NCBI GenBank assembly: GCA_022823605.1
Contig: JAJEHS010000006.1
Span: forward strand, 407,001 to 471,000
DNA: 64,000 bases
Direction of reading: 5' to 3'
From: Paracoccaceae bacterium
GTDB taxonomy: Bacteria; Pseudomonadota; Alphaproteobacteria; Rhodobacterales; Rhodobacteraceae
Shown here one piece after another: positions 18,128 to 27,362 of the stretch (the first letter of the stretch is position 1; the number at the start of each line of letters is the position of its first letter). Made by a program: the position numbers and the translations under genes. The notes beneath the pieces were generated by a model. It did no database searches. It had not been told where the DNA came from and saw only the letters and a program-made list of their open reading frames with translations.

Positions 18128-20014
18128 TTAGGCAAACGTCCATGAAATTGGGTATTCATTCAAAATGGCTTGTACTCTTTCTCTCTGATCATCATCAAAA
18201 CTGCCACTTACATTTGTTACAAGACCTTTCTTTGGAACTTCCCAGGTCGAAATTTCTATTTGAATTCCCTCATCATTGAATCGCTCACTCAAAACTCGGT
18301 TGATTGCCATAATTCTCAGATCCGGCTTGAATACCTTGCCAACGGCAGTTTTGGGAAGTGCTCCCACAACCTCGACATGAACCGGCATGGCCAATTTGTT
18401 TGTTATATTTTCCCTTGCATAATTCAGCAATTCATCAGGTGTTGTTGATGCACCCTCAATCAATTCGACATAGACACAGGGCAACTCTCCCATTTTTGTA
18501 TCAGGTTGGCCAATGGCACCAACAAAAGCAACTGAATCATGTCCGGCCAGATTTTCCTCAATGATTGCCGGGTCAATGTTATGCCCCCCACGAATAATTT
18601 GGTCCTTTGCCCTACCGGTAATCCATAAATACCCATCATCATCAATCTTGCCCAAATCGCCCGTTCGAACCCAATTTTCATCAGAATAAAGCCCATTATT
18701 CTTTTCACTGTCGGTATAGGTATTTCCAACGAAGACACCGGGTGCTGAAATACAAATTTCACCAATCTCATCGGTATTGCATTCCTTGATGATTTGTCCC
18801 TGATCGTCGCAATCCAGAATTCGAACATCGGTATATGGAAAGGGTAATCCTACCGATCCTATTTTCTTGACACCATCAGGTGGATTAACCGAAACGATAC
18901 AGGTGGTTTCAGTCAGTCCATAACCCTCCATGATATTCACACCGGTGGCTTTCTCGAACTTGTTGAACAATTCGGTTGGCAATGGCGCTGAACCGCAGAT
19001 TGCTGACCGGAGGGATGAAATATCTGCCTTGATTGGTTTTTGCATCAGGACCGACAAGGCGGTGGGGACTGTAATCATGAAAGTAACCTGCCATCTTTCC
19101 ACCAGATCCCAGAAAAGGTCAAATACCTTGTCACCCCTATATCCCGCAGGTGTGGGAAAGACAATATGAGCACCAGTTCTAATACCGGACATAAGGATCG
19201 GATAGGCAGCAAAAACATGAAATAAGGGTAATGGGCAAATGATGACTTCATCTGATGTTATTCCGATCAACTTGCCACACCATCCATTGTAGATCATTCC
19301 GGATTGCTTGTGCTGGGCCAATTTGGGTAGCCCTGTAGTTCCACCGGTATGAAACAGGGCCGCAATTCTATCTTCCTGACTGTCATCAAAGTCCAATTCA
19401 TTTCCATTATGTTTATCTGTCCCCTCATAAAAATCATGAATCATGACTCCACTGGGAGGAGTAACTTTGGGCCTGATCAATCCGGCAATCCATTTTTTTG
19501 GTGGTTTAAGATACCGAACCAAATCAATTTCTACTATATGCTTGATGCTGGGACATTCAGCCGCCGCCTCATGTGCGAGTTGGGCAACATTAGTCTTGGG
19601 AAAGGATTTGAGGGTAACCAATACCTTGGCATTGGAAGAATTCAATATTCCGGCGATCTGGGAAGCACTCAGCAGTGGATTGATCGGATTGACCTTGCCA
19701 GCTATCATTCCCCCAAGAAGGGTAAAAATCGTTTCATTGCAATTGGGTAACAAAAAAGCAACCACATCATCCCTACCTATGCCTAGGGAATTGAAGAAAT
19801 TGGCAGTCTGGCAAACCCTTCGATAAACATCATTCCAAGTCAGGGTTTCAGCATGGGACTTGGGATCTGCTTCAATTTGAAATGAAATTGCCGATTTGGT
19901 GCCATAACCATTCTTCGTAATGCCTAGGGCATCAAAAATCGTGGTTGGATTTTCTACTTCATCCCACGGCATGCCTTGTTCAATCGATTTTTTTCCAGCC
20001 AGGTCGTTAAACAC
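18128..20014 (-). CDS. acyl-CoA synthetase (AMP-binding, long form)
   Basis: A 628-residue ANL-superfamily ligase that adenylates a carboxylic acid and transfers it to CoA. Motifs: the P-loop-like AALFHTGGTTGLPKLAQH, the GYGLTETTC aromatic-acid region, the ATP-binding WVRTGDLGKIDDDGYLWITGR and the C-terminal KTAVGKVFKP lysine. An N-terminal extension of about 50 residues is present. No transmembrane segment. Substrate chain length cannot be read. It stands alone; its upstream region holds a small inverted repeat (TTTCC / GGAAA at 20083-20096). Confidence 0.9.
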   Translation of the reverse strand: MFNDLAGKKSIEQGMPWDEVENPTTIFDALGITKNGYGTKSAISFQIEADPKSHAETLTWNDVYRRVCQTANFFNSLGIGRDDVVAFLLPNCNETIFTLLGGMIAGKVNPINPLLSASQIAGILNSSNAKVLVTLKSFPKTNVAQLAHEAAAECPSIKHIVEIDLVRYLKPPKKWIAGLIRPKVTPPSGVMIHDFYEGTDKHNGNELDFDDSQEDRIAALFHTGGTTGLPKLAQHKQSGMIYNGWCGKLIGITSDEVIICPLPLFHVFAAYPILMSGIRTGAHIVFPTPAGYRGDKVFDLFWDLVERWQVTFMITVPTALSVLMQKPIKADISSLRSAICGSAPLPTELFNKFEKATGVNIMEGYGLTETTCIVSVNPPDGVKKIGSVGLPFPYTDVRILDCDDQGQIIKECNTDEIGEICISAPGVFVGNTYTDSEKNNGLYSDENWVRTGDLGKIDDDGYLWITGRAKDQIIRGGHNIDPAIIEENLAGHDSVAFVGAIGQPDTKMGELPCVYVELIEGASTTPDELLNYARENITNKLAMPVHVEVVGALPKTAVGKVFKPDLRIMAINRVLSERFNDEGIQIEISTWEVPKKGLVTNVSGSFDDDQRERVQAILNEYPISWTFA

Positions 20015-20133
20015 GGAAACCTCCCTTCAAAGTTCAGAATTGTTTAGATAAATCAAATATTACACTTCCAACATTTCTATATTTTCCATACGGAAAGTGA
20101 AATACGAATTTATGTTTACCGGGAATTTTCTGA

Positions 20134-21849
20134 TCAATTAAACTGAAGGGTAGCCAATTTTGCGTACAAACCGCCTTCTGCGACCAATTGTTCGTGGGTT
20201 CCTTCAGCTATGATCCTTCCCTTGTCGAAAACCAGAATGCGGTCTGCCTTTTTGACCGTAGCCAGTCTATGGGCAATGACAATCGTTGTTGCTTGGGTCG
20301 CCATATGGTTCAAGGCTTCCTGAACCGCAACCTCACTGACTGAATCCAGTGATGAGGTTGCCTCATCCAGCAATAATATCGGCGTTGATCTCAATATGGC
20401 CCTTGAAAGAGCAATTCTTTGCTTTTGACCTCCCGAAAGCAACATGCCCCTTTCTCCAAGTAAGGTGTCATAACCTCCGGGAAACTCATTGAGAAAATCA
20501 TGTGCGGCACCTGATTTTGCAGCTTGCACTACTTCTTCATCAGTTGCATCCGGTCGTCCAAAACGAATATTTTCCCTTGCCGTGTCAGAAAAAACCACCG
20601 GGTCCTGAGGTACCAAAGCCAAACAATTTCGAAGATCCTCCTTGGTTATCTCCCGGATATCAATCCCCTCGATAAGTATCTTGCCTTGCTGAGGATCAAA
20701 AAACCTGAGAAGCAATTGGAAGGTTGAGGTTTTACCAGCTCCAGAAGGGCCCACTATGGCAACTGTCTCCTTGGGTTTTACAGTAAATGAAACATTGTCC
20801 AATACCGATATCTCTGGTCGGTTTTGGTATTGAAAACTGACATTCCTGAATTCAATACTTCCCTGAACGGGTTGAGGCAATGATACTGGATCAGTAGGGT
20901 CCTCTACGGAATCTCTGATTTCCAAGATTTCAAACAGCCTTTCCGTAGCACCGGCAGCCCTCACCAACTCTCCCCAAACTTCGGACAAAACTGTTACCGA
21001 TCCCCCTACCATGACCGCATATATAACAAACTGGGTCAATTCTCCCGGAGTTATGACCCCGTTCAGCATATCCCTTGTTCCGATGTAAATCACTGTTCCC
21101 ACGGCCGTAAAGGAGAGGGAAATAATCACCATTGTCATAATCCCTCGAACAAAGATTCTTCGGTTGGTCGATTCGATGTAACGATCCGTGATCTCAAAAA
21201 ATGACCGTATGCTTAATTCCTCGTGATTATTTGCCTGTATGACATTGGTTGCGTTCAAAGCTTCGGAAACGTTACCTGATCCTTCTGCAATTCTATCTTG
21301 GTTTTCCCTGGTAAGGTTTCTCAGTTTCCCGGTCAGCAAAAAAACCGGTAGAAGGACAAATGGCACGAGTACAATTGTCAACAACGTCAACTTGAAACTG
21401 GTTATCAGCATCAGGATCAATCCCCCGCCTAGCAAAAGAGAACTGCGCAGGGCAACTGAAATCGATGAGCTGATGACTGTAAGCACTAGTGTTGTATCGG
21501 TGTTAAGTCTAGAAAGAACCTCGCCTGTCATCAGGTTTTCATAAAAGCTTTGACTCATCCTTATGGTATGGGCAAACAATTCCTTCCGAATGTCAGCAAC
21601 AACCTGCTCTCCTAGCCTGTTAACCAAGGTATATCTGAGTGAGGCCCCGAAACCAAATAGCAACGTTGCGAGAAAAGCCAGGATACCGATTTGATTTATT
21701 CTGGCTAAATCTTCAGTTGCGGATCCATCTATGAATTGTCTGACAAAAACTGGCAGAATCAGGGTAATGGTTGCGGTAATGACGAGGGTTACAATAGTCA
21801 GGACACATTTGAACTTGTACGGTTCCAAAAAATGGAACAGTTTCATCAA
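20134..21849 (-). CDS. ABC exporter, fused membrane and ATPase domains (MsbA-like)
   Basis: A 571-residue half-transporter that works as a homodimer. Residues 1-300 hold about six transmembrane helices. The ATPase domain carries Walker A GPSGAGKT, the signature LSGGQKQR, Walker B LLLDEATSSLDS and the H-loop VIAHRL. This architecture fits lipid or drug export (MsbA/BmrA group); the substrate is undetermined. A start three bases later (21846) is equally likely. tRNA-Gly lies upstream on the same strand. Confidence 0.9.
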   Translation of the reverse strand: MMKLFHFLEPYKFKCVLTIVTLVITATITLILPVFVRQFIDGSATEDLARINQIGILAFLATLLFGFGASLRYTLVNRLGEQVVADIRKELFAHTIRMSQSFYENLMTGEVLSRLNTDTTLVLTVISSSISVALRSSLLLGGGLILMLITSFKLTLLTIVLVPFVLLPVFLLTGKLRNLTRENQDRIAEGSGNVSEALNATNVIQANNHEELSIRSFFEITDRYIESTNRRIFVRGIMTMVIISLSFTAVGTVIYIGTRDMLNGVITPGELTQFVIYAVMVGGSVTVLSEVWGELVRAAGATERLFEILEIRDSVEDPTDPVSLPQPVQGSIEFRNVSFQYQNRPEISVLDNVSFTVKPKETVAIVGPSGAGKTSTFQLLLRFFDPQQGKILIEGIDIREITKEDLRNCLALVPQDPVVFSDTARENIRFGRPDATDEEVVQAAKSGAAHDFLNEFPGGYDTLLGERGMLLSGGQKQRIALSRAILRSTPILLLDEATSSLDSVSEVAVQEALNHMATQATTIVIAHRLATVKKADRILVFDKGRIIAEGTHEQLVAEGGLYAKLATLQFN

Positions 21850-21904
21850 ATGCCTGATCGGATTATTGGTATTCTGTTTTATTGTTTGTACCGATATTGG
21901 AAAT

Positions 21905-21978
21905 TGGAGCGGGTGATGGGAATCGAACCCACGTATTCAGCTTGGAAGGCTGCTGCTCTACCATTGAGCTACACCCGC
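21905..21978 (-). tRNA. tRNA-Gly (TCC)
   Basis: Minus-strand cloverleaf with acceptor GCGGGTG / CACCCGC, D-arm AGCTCAATGGTAGAGC, anticodon loop CTTCCAA giving TCC, T-loop GGTTCGATTCC, encoded CCA. 74 nt. A degenerate copy of its 5' part lies 50 bases upstream. Confidence 0.96.
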
Positions 21979-22027
21979 ACAAAATCAGCCGGATTGTTGA
22001 AATCCAGTCCTAATTCAAGCCGATGTC

Positions 22028-22049
22028 ATCTACTTTGAGCCACACCCGC
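22028..22049 (-). repeat. partial, degenerate copy of the tRNA-Gly 5' end
   Basis: Plus strand CATCTACTTTGAGCCACACCCG matches the tRNA-Gly segment CTCTACCATTGAGCTACACCCG (21956-21977) with a few changes and one indel. Only the acceptor 5' strand and D-arm are recognisable; there is no anticodon arm, so it is not a functional tRNA. Confidence 0.6.
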
Positions 22050-22138
22050 TTAAGTTGTCAGAAAAACTTATTGTCTTCATATTAAATTTCAACCATATTT
22101 TTTGGTAGCTTGGTATTTATTACCCACAAGATCCAATT

Positions 22139-22375
22139 CTAATCCTCTCTTTCGTGATTTTTTAGAATCTCGTAAATTTCCACTGCTTCCTTCATGCCAT
22201 GTTCAAGGGCAAGTACATATCCCTGAGTCAGGAAAAAACACCCTTCATCCGATTTACCCAAGGCCAACAGTCTTTTCCCCCATTCAAGATACAGGCAAGC
22301 AAGCTCTTCAAATTTTTCCTTTTCAAAGAGATCCAACACCAATTGGTTGTATTTTTCAAAATCTGGAATGGACAA
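22139..22375 (-). CDS. small helical hypothetical protein
   Basis: A 78-residue acidic protein starting MSIPDFEKYNQLVLDLFEKEKFEELACLY. The pattern of paired amphipathic helices (FEELACLYLEWGKRLLALGK, then GCFFLTQGYVLALEHGMKEAVEIYEIL) resembles one and a half tetratricopeptide repeats, which usually mediate protein contacts. No family recognised with confidence. It lies 41 bases downstream of the Rieske oxygenase stop on the same strand. Confidence 0.6.
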   Translation of the reverse strand: MSIPDFEKYNQLVLDLFEKEKFEELACLYLEWGKRLLALGKSDEGCFFLTQGYVLALEHGMKEAVEIYEILKNHERED

Positions 22376-22416
22376 AAGCCTAGCCCTTGCCGGGACAAGT
22401 AAAAACCTCGCAGGGT

Positions 22417-23583
22417 TCAGGTATTGCCGTAACGGCTTGCATGCAGTTTATCTCCAACCCATTTATGAAATACATGGGTCGGACTATCCATGACAGGAGA
22501 AAATTTACCCCCATCAAAAAAGATGCCATGTCGGCCTTTCTGCATTCCCTCTACAACAAACAGATCCTCTTCAAGAACTCCACGCCACTGAACCGAGTTC
22601 TTTTCGACAAGTGCTTTCAGGTCTGGTCTGGTTTCAGGATCAAAACTGTAGAAAATCTCGTTGCGTTCAATCGTTCTTTCGGGACCTTGTGGTAGCAGTA
22701 TTATGGCATAACCATGGTCTCGCTGGGTGGCCAACATCACATTGGGGAACAAGACAATATACTCGGCACCCTTATTCCAGAATTTGCTCAAATTCTTGAA
22801 ATCGGGGAATTTTTCACCCTTATCCCCTATGATTTGCCTGTAAACGAGGGTGCCCTGACCCGAGAAATGTCCCGGTTCCTCAATATGGTAGTGATCCTCC
22901 AGTCTTGAATAACTGTTCAAACCGGGATGAATCCAAGGCAAATGATAACTCTCGCAATAATTTTCCACAGCCAGTTTCCAATTGCAGGCCACATCAAAAT
23001 TAAAGGCTGAAACTGGCCCCCCATGATACATTGGCTGTTCATGTTCATGCCATCGTTTCAGAAGTTTGGACGCATATTCCCTGAAGGTCGGGGCCGTACC
23101 GGAGACATTAACAAAAACAATATCCCGCCATACATGGGTATTGATCTTGATTAATCCCAAATCCTTTCGGACTATATGCTTGTCGATGTTCATACCCGGC
23201 CCACCAACATGGGGAGTCGCCCGCAGGGAACCATCCAAATTGTAACTCCAGCTGTGATAGGGGCATCGGATGGTGCCTCTCAGATTACAGTTTTTTTCAA
23301 CCAGTTTCATCCCACGATGACGACAAGTATTTTGGAAGACCTGAATGTCACCTTCATGATTCCTGACCATCAACAAGGGCATGCCTGCGAAATTCACCGG
23401 AGAAACATCGCCTGGATTGGGAATATCCGACCCCAGACCGATACCAGCCCAATTATTGAAAAGCAGAACTTCCCTTTCTTCTTCATAGGTAACCTGATCA
23501 ATGTAATGGTTGTTGGGCAACCCTTTGGCACCTTCGACTGATTGTCGGACCAGTTTCAGGTCCCTGTCAGCTTCTACATCCAT
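22417..23583 (-). CDS. Rieske non-heme iron oxygenase, alpha-subunit type
   Basis: A 388-residue ring-hydroxylating-oxygenase-like protein. The Rieske [2Fe-2S] ligands are Cys87, His89, Cys107 and His110 (CRHRGM ... CPYHSW). The mononuclear iron site follows in the catalytic domain (NWKLAVENYCESYHLPWIHPG). Such enzymes hydroxylate aromatics or demethylate quaternary amines such as carnitine or betaine; the substrate is not determinable here. No reductase gene is adjacent, so the electron partner must be encoded elsewhere. It is co-directional with the upstream FMN oxidase, with a gap of about 120 bases. Confidence 0.92.
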   Translation of the reverse strand: MDVEADRDLKLVRQSVEGAKGLPNNHYIDQVTYEEEREVLLFNNWAGIGLGSDIPNPGDVSPVNFAGMPLLMVRNHEGDIQVFQNTCRHRGMKLVEKNCNLRGTIRCPYHSWSYNLDGSLRATPHVGGPGMNIDKHIVRKDLGLIKINTHVWRDIVFVNVSGTAPTFREYASKLLKRWHEHEQPMYHGGPVSAFNFDVACNWKLAVENYCESYHLPWIHPGLNSYSRLEDHYHIEEPGHFSGQGTLVYRQIIGDKGEKFPDFKNLSKFWNKGAEYIVLFPNVMLATQRDHGYAIILLPQGPERTIERNEIFYSFDPETRPDLKALVEKNSVQWRGVLEEDLFVVEGMQKGRHGIFFDGGKFSPVMDSPTHVFHKWVGDKLHASRYGNT

Positions 23584-23701
23584 GTTTTCCCCCGTTTATC
23601 AAGTAATGCCAGTCTCAAAAAATGAAAAAAACCAATCCAATAAAAATACATTTCATAAATAGTATTGAATATCAAAACACCCCATTCGGTCAATATCAAA
23701 A

Positions 23702-24856
23702 TCAATCTCGCAAAATTATTTTTTTGGCCTTGATGGCTTTGATATCTTTGGCACCTATTTGCCCCATGTTGGATTTCATGTCTTCAGCCAAGATATGGAG
23801 AAGGTGCTCGACTCCTTTTCCCTGCAGTGCACTTACAGCAAAATGAAATGCCCGACCTAGAAAAACAAAATCTGCCCCACAGGCCAACGCCCTGATAATA
23901 TCAAGCCCTCCAGTGATTCCCGAGTCATAAACTATAGGGAATTCATCTCCCAGTATTTCCCGAACCTTTGGCAATTGTTCAATTGGTGCAGGGCCACCTT
24001 CGAATTGCCTGCCGGAATGATTCGACACCCAAATCCCGTCAATACCCAATTTTTTCAACCTCAAGGCATCCTCAGGGATCATGATACCCTTTACCAGTAT
24101 ATCATCCTTCCATTCGTCCCTGATATGTTCCATGGAGAGCCAATCAATGTTACCCCGATAGAGAGACCCGGCAGTGGTACTGCCATCCTTGCTTTTTTTA
24201 TCATCACCGTCGTAACTTTCCAGCAGTTTCAGTCGAGGCATGCCTTCCTGAAGCCTTGCCAAACTCCACTTTGGGCAAATCATTGCCGATAAGATATGAG
24301 AAAGAGTGATTTTGGGAGGATAGACAAGGCCTGCCCGCCTTTGTCTTTCCCTTCTTGATTGTTCGGGGACATCAACAGTTACCACCAACTTCTTGAAACC
24401 AGCATTTCGTACCCGTTTAAATATATCCCTTCTTACTTCACCACTATAAGGTACATAAAGTTGAAACCAGCCATTATCTCCAATCATCGGAGCTACGTCT
24501 TCAGGTAGGGCTGCAGCTACTGTTGAGAGGCAGAAGGGTATATTTGCCTTGCGTGCCTTGCCGGCAAGAATTTTTTCTGCTCCAGGCCAAATCAGTCCCG
24601 ACATCCCGACGGGAGCTATTCCTATCGGCAATGGATAGGTTTTACCCATGAATTCTCGACTTAAATCATAAGCAATCTCGCCATGCAGGATTTCAGGCAG
24701 AAACCTGATCTGGTCCAAACGATACCTGTTTTCCCTAACTCCATACTCACTTCCCGTACCACTATCGAGGTACTCGAAGGCAAAATGGGGAATTTTACGT
24801 TTGGCAACTTTCCTCAGGTCTGCGATGGACGGGAATTTAATGTCAAGGTTGGTCAA
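23702..24856 (-). CDS. FMN-dependent alpha-hydroxy-acid dehydrogenase (LldD-like)
   Basis: A TIM-barrel flavoenzyme oxidising an L-2-hydroxy acid such as lactate. Visible: FPSIADLRKVAKRKIPHFAFEYLDSGTGSE at the N terminus, the PVGMSG flavin segment, and the catalytic His with substrate Arg in SNHSGRQFEGGPAP. The TTG start at 24856 gives 384 residues, the normal length. An ATG at 24970 in the same frame would add 38 residues, touch the pyrD start codon and bury its -10 box, so I prefer TTG; the choice is uncertain. It may act with the downstream Rieske gene. Confidence 0.85.
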   Translation of the reverse strand: MTNLDIKFPSIADLRKVAKRKIPHFAFEYLDSGTGSEYGVRENRYRLDQIRFLPEILHGEIAYDLSREFMGKTYPLPIGIAPVGMSGLIWPGAEKILAGKARKANIPFCLSTVAAALPEDVAPMIGDNGWFQLYVPYSGEVRRDIFKRVRNAGFKKLVVTVDVPEQSRRERQRRAGLVYPPKITLSHILSAMICPKWSLARLQEGMPRLKLLESYDGDDKKSKDGSTTAGSLYRGNIDWLSMEHIRDEWKDDILVKGIMIPEDALRLKKLGIDGIWVSNHSGRQFEGGPAPIEQLPKVREILGDEFPIVYDSGITGGLDIIRALACGADFVFLGRAFHFAVSALQGKGVEHLLHILAEDMKSNMGQIGAKDIKAIKAKKIILRD

Positions 24857-24936
24857 TGTTTTTCCAATTAGGTCTGGTAATTTACTGCCAAAAAGATAAT
24901 GTAAGTATAAGGTAAACCGTTTGAATACACTTAGTT

Positions 24937-24942
24937 TATAAT
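24937..24942 (+). promoter_or_regulatory. candidate -10 element for pyrD
   Basis: A perfect TATAAT 27 bases before the pyrD start codon on the plus strand. The matching -35 box is poor (TAAACC region at about 18-base spacing), so the assignment is tentative. Confidence 0.4.
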
Positions 24943-24969
24943 ATTTCTTCCTCTGATTTAGGCTACCCA

Positions 24970-26034
24970 TTGCTGGAATTAGAAAAATATTCAATATCCT
25001 TCCTCGAATTATTTCCGGCCGAGTTCTCAAGGAATATATCCCATAAGTTGACCGAGTGGGGACTGTTTCCATTTATCACAACGAGGATTAACCAACAGAA
25101 CCTGAAAACCCAGCTAGGCAATATCGAACTTGCCAATCCTCTCGGTATTCCATCAGGCTTGGATAAAAATGCAACTTCAATCAAGGGGTTGTTCAAGACA
25201 GGCATTTCATTCCTAGAATTGGGAACAGTTACACCTTACCCGCAAGCAGGTAATGATAAACCGCGACTTTTCAGAATTGCATCTTCTCATGAACTTATCA
25301 ACAGGATGGGGTTAAACAACCATGGTGCAGAGTCCATTGGAAGTAAGTTAAAACAATGGTCAGGCAGTGGAATAATCGGCTTGAGCTTAGGCTATAACAG
25401 AAATTCAAATGATCCATTTCAGGATTTTCTAAATGTCATCACTGAATGTGGTATTTATGCCGATTACCTTGCCTTGAATATTTCCTGCCCGAACATCAAC
25501 ATGGATTTGGATTTGAGTACACCTGAAAATCTTTCCACACTTTTGCAAAAAATCTCATGGAAGCAAAAAGATTTGGGATTCGACAAACCTGTCTATTTGA
25601 AATTATCACCTGATTATGAACCAACTCATTTGAACGAAATCATCTCGGTTTCTCTCGAAGAAGGTGTTGATGGATTTATAGCAACCAATTCGACCATATC
25701 CAGACCTGTTTCAAACAATCCAATTTATCAGGAAAGGGGTGGCTTGACCGGGCCCTATCTTTTTGACATCTCGACCAAAACACTGGCCAATGTTTACTCA
25801 CAAACCAAGGGGAATCTCCCTATAATAGGGGTTGGAGGAATTTCTACAGCCGAGGATGCCTATACCAAAATCAAGGCTGGGGCTTCTGCCCTACAACTTT
25901 ATACTGCTATCTGTTATCAGGGAACAGGACTAATCAAAAAGATTTGCAGTGGCTTAAGTCTCTTACTCGAAAAAGACGGTTATTCGAATATTACCGAAGC
26001 GGTGGGTATCGAACATAAGAATTGGCTTACTTGA
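24970..26034 (+). CDS. pyrD: dihydroorotate dehydrogenase, class-2-like (quinone-dependent)
   Basis: A 354-residue FMN enzyme oxidising dihydroorotate to orotate in pyrimidine synthesis. The N-terminal helical extension (about 1-45) is the membrane-association domain of class 2 enzymes. NPLGIPSGLDKNA, ELGTVTPYPQ and RLF...LINRMGLNN also follow class 2. The start is TTG at 24970; no ATG fits. Oddly, the catalytic-base position reads NISCPN (Cys173) whereas class 2 enzymes normally have Ser there and class 1 enzymes have Cys. Convergent with the MATE gene, only 5 bases apart. Confidence 0.92.
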   Translation: MLELEKYSISFLELFPAEFSRNISHKLTEWGLFPFITTRINQQNLKTQLGNIELANPLGIPSGLDKNATSIKGLFKTGISFLELGTVTPYPQAGNDKPRLFRIASSHELINRMGLNNHGAESIGSKLKQWSGSGIIGLSLGYNRNSNDPFQDFLNVITECGIYADYLALNISCPNINMDLDLSTPENLSTLLQKISWKQKDLGFDKPVYLKLSPDYEPTHLNEIISVSLEEGVDGFIATNSTISRPVSNNPIYQERGGLTGPYLFDISTKTLANVYSQTKGNLPIIGVGGISTAEDAYTKIKAGASALQLYTAICYQGTGLIKKICSGLSLLLEKDGYSNITEAVGIEHKNWLT

Positions 26035-26039
26035 ACGGC

Positions 26040-27359
26040 TTAACTGTCCATCCTCTCCAGACTTGGATATTTGAGTCCAAGGGTGAGTGCGCGCAAAATA
26101 AACAGGATATAGAGGGAAAGCCATAAACCGGCATTTTCCATAGTCGGCATGGTAATGACCAGCGCTATTACGTAAAAGAAAAACGAAATCATCATCCCAT
26201 TTCTCATTTCCCTGGTTTTGGTAGCTCCAATGAAAATGCCATCCAAAAACCACGATGGTCCGCCAACAATCGGTACCAACACAACCCACCACAAATAATT
26301 CATGGCTTCAATCCGAACCATTGGTTCGGTTGTCATGATGGTAATGATCATTGGTCCGGTCAAAGCAAACACAACAGAAACAATGACGGCGGTAATCATG
26401 CCCCAAGTACTGGTAAGTATGGATGATTTTCGTACGGCTGGCCTGTTTTCGGCACCTATGGATTGTCCGACCAGAGTTTCGGATGAAAAAGCAAACCCAT
26501 CCAAGGCATAAGCGGTGAAAAACAGGAATTGTAGTAGGATCTGGTTGGCAGCGAGAGTAATATCCCCAAAGTCTGATGAGAGGAATAGAAAGGAGACAAG
26601 GGCCAATCCCAGAAATAAAGACCTGATGAGGATATCGGTATTGACGGAAACCATTCTGTTTAATTTTGCTCGCTCAAAAATCCTGTGGATTTCTTCCCAG
26701 AACTTTATCCACAAGGCTTCTCTACAGAGATAGAGGCCCAAAAACAAGGCAAACCACTCGGCAATCAAGGTGGCATAGGCAACCCCCTCAACGCCATAAT
26801 CCAAACCCAATACAAACAGTATGTCGAGCATGACATTCAAGCCATTCATGGCTAATTGCAGTACCAGGACGGATTGTGTTCTTTCTTGGGCTATCAACCA
26901 GCCGGTAATGCCATAGGTGGCAATTGCCGCGGGTGCCGAAAAAATTCTTATTGATACATATTCTTCGGTTAACCTTTCAACTTCGGGTGATGCCGGCACT
27001 AATTTCATTACCAGATAAAACAGTTGAAAATGGAGGATCAGAACCAGTACCCCCAATACAAATCCAATAATCAACGACCTAAAGATGATCATTGACAATT
27101 CGTAATCATCCCCTTTTCCCTTTTCCTGACTGGCAAGTCCGGATGTTCCCATCCGCAGAAATCCAAATAGACCGTAAATTGTTGTAATTATTATTGAACC
27201 GAGACCTACTGCACCAATTGGTGCAGCTTCACCCAATTGACCGATAACACCTGTATCGACAGCCCCAAGGATGGGAACAGTTGCATTTGACAGTAATATG
27301 GGAATGGCGATTTTGAGAATTCGCCGATGAGTAATCTCACCTGCTGTAAAGTTTACCAT
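26040..27359 (-). CDS. MATE family efflux transporter (DinF-like)
   Basis: A 439-residue inner-membrane protein with about twelve hydrophobic segments in two homologous halves. The family opening ITHRRILKIAIPILLSNATVPILGAVDTGVIG and a second-half FAFSSETLVGQSIGA are clear. MATE pumps expel organic cations or drugs using proton or sodium gradients; DinF-type members are often annotated for oxidative or bile-salt stress. It follows two thioesterase genes with a gap of only 3 bases, suggesting one transcript. Confidence 0.92.
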   Translation of the reverse strand: MVNFTAGEITHRRILKIAIPILLSNATVPILGAVDTGVIGQLGEAAPIGAVGLGSIIITTIYGLFGFLRMGTSGLASQEKGKGDDYELSMIIFRSLIIGFVLGVLVLILHFQLFYLVMKLVPASPEVERLTEEYVSIRIFSAPAAIATYGITGWLIAQERTQSVLVLQLAMNGLNVMLDILFVLGLDYGVEGVAYATLIAEWFALFLGLYLCREALWIKFWEEIHRIFERAKLNRMVSVNTDILIRSLFLGLALVSFLFLSSDFGDITLAANQILLQFLFFTAYALDGFAFSSETLVGQSIGAENRPAVRKSSILTSTWGMITAVIVSVVFALTGPMIITIMTTEPMVRIEAMNYLWWVVLVPIVGGPSWFLDGIFIGATKTREMRNGMMISFFFYVIALVITMPTMENAGLWLSLYILFILRALTLGLKYPSLERMDS

Positions 27360-27362
27360 GAT

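Noticed and set aside
22417-23583. Assignment of the Rieske enzyme to carnitine or betaine oxygenase
   Set aside because: The motifs do not distinguish substrates and no reductase or transporter is next to it, so the specific name was not used.
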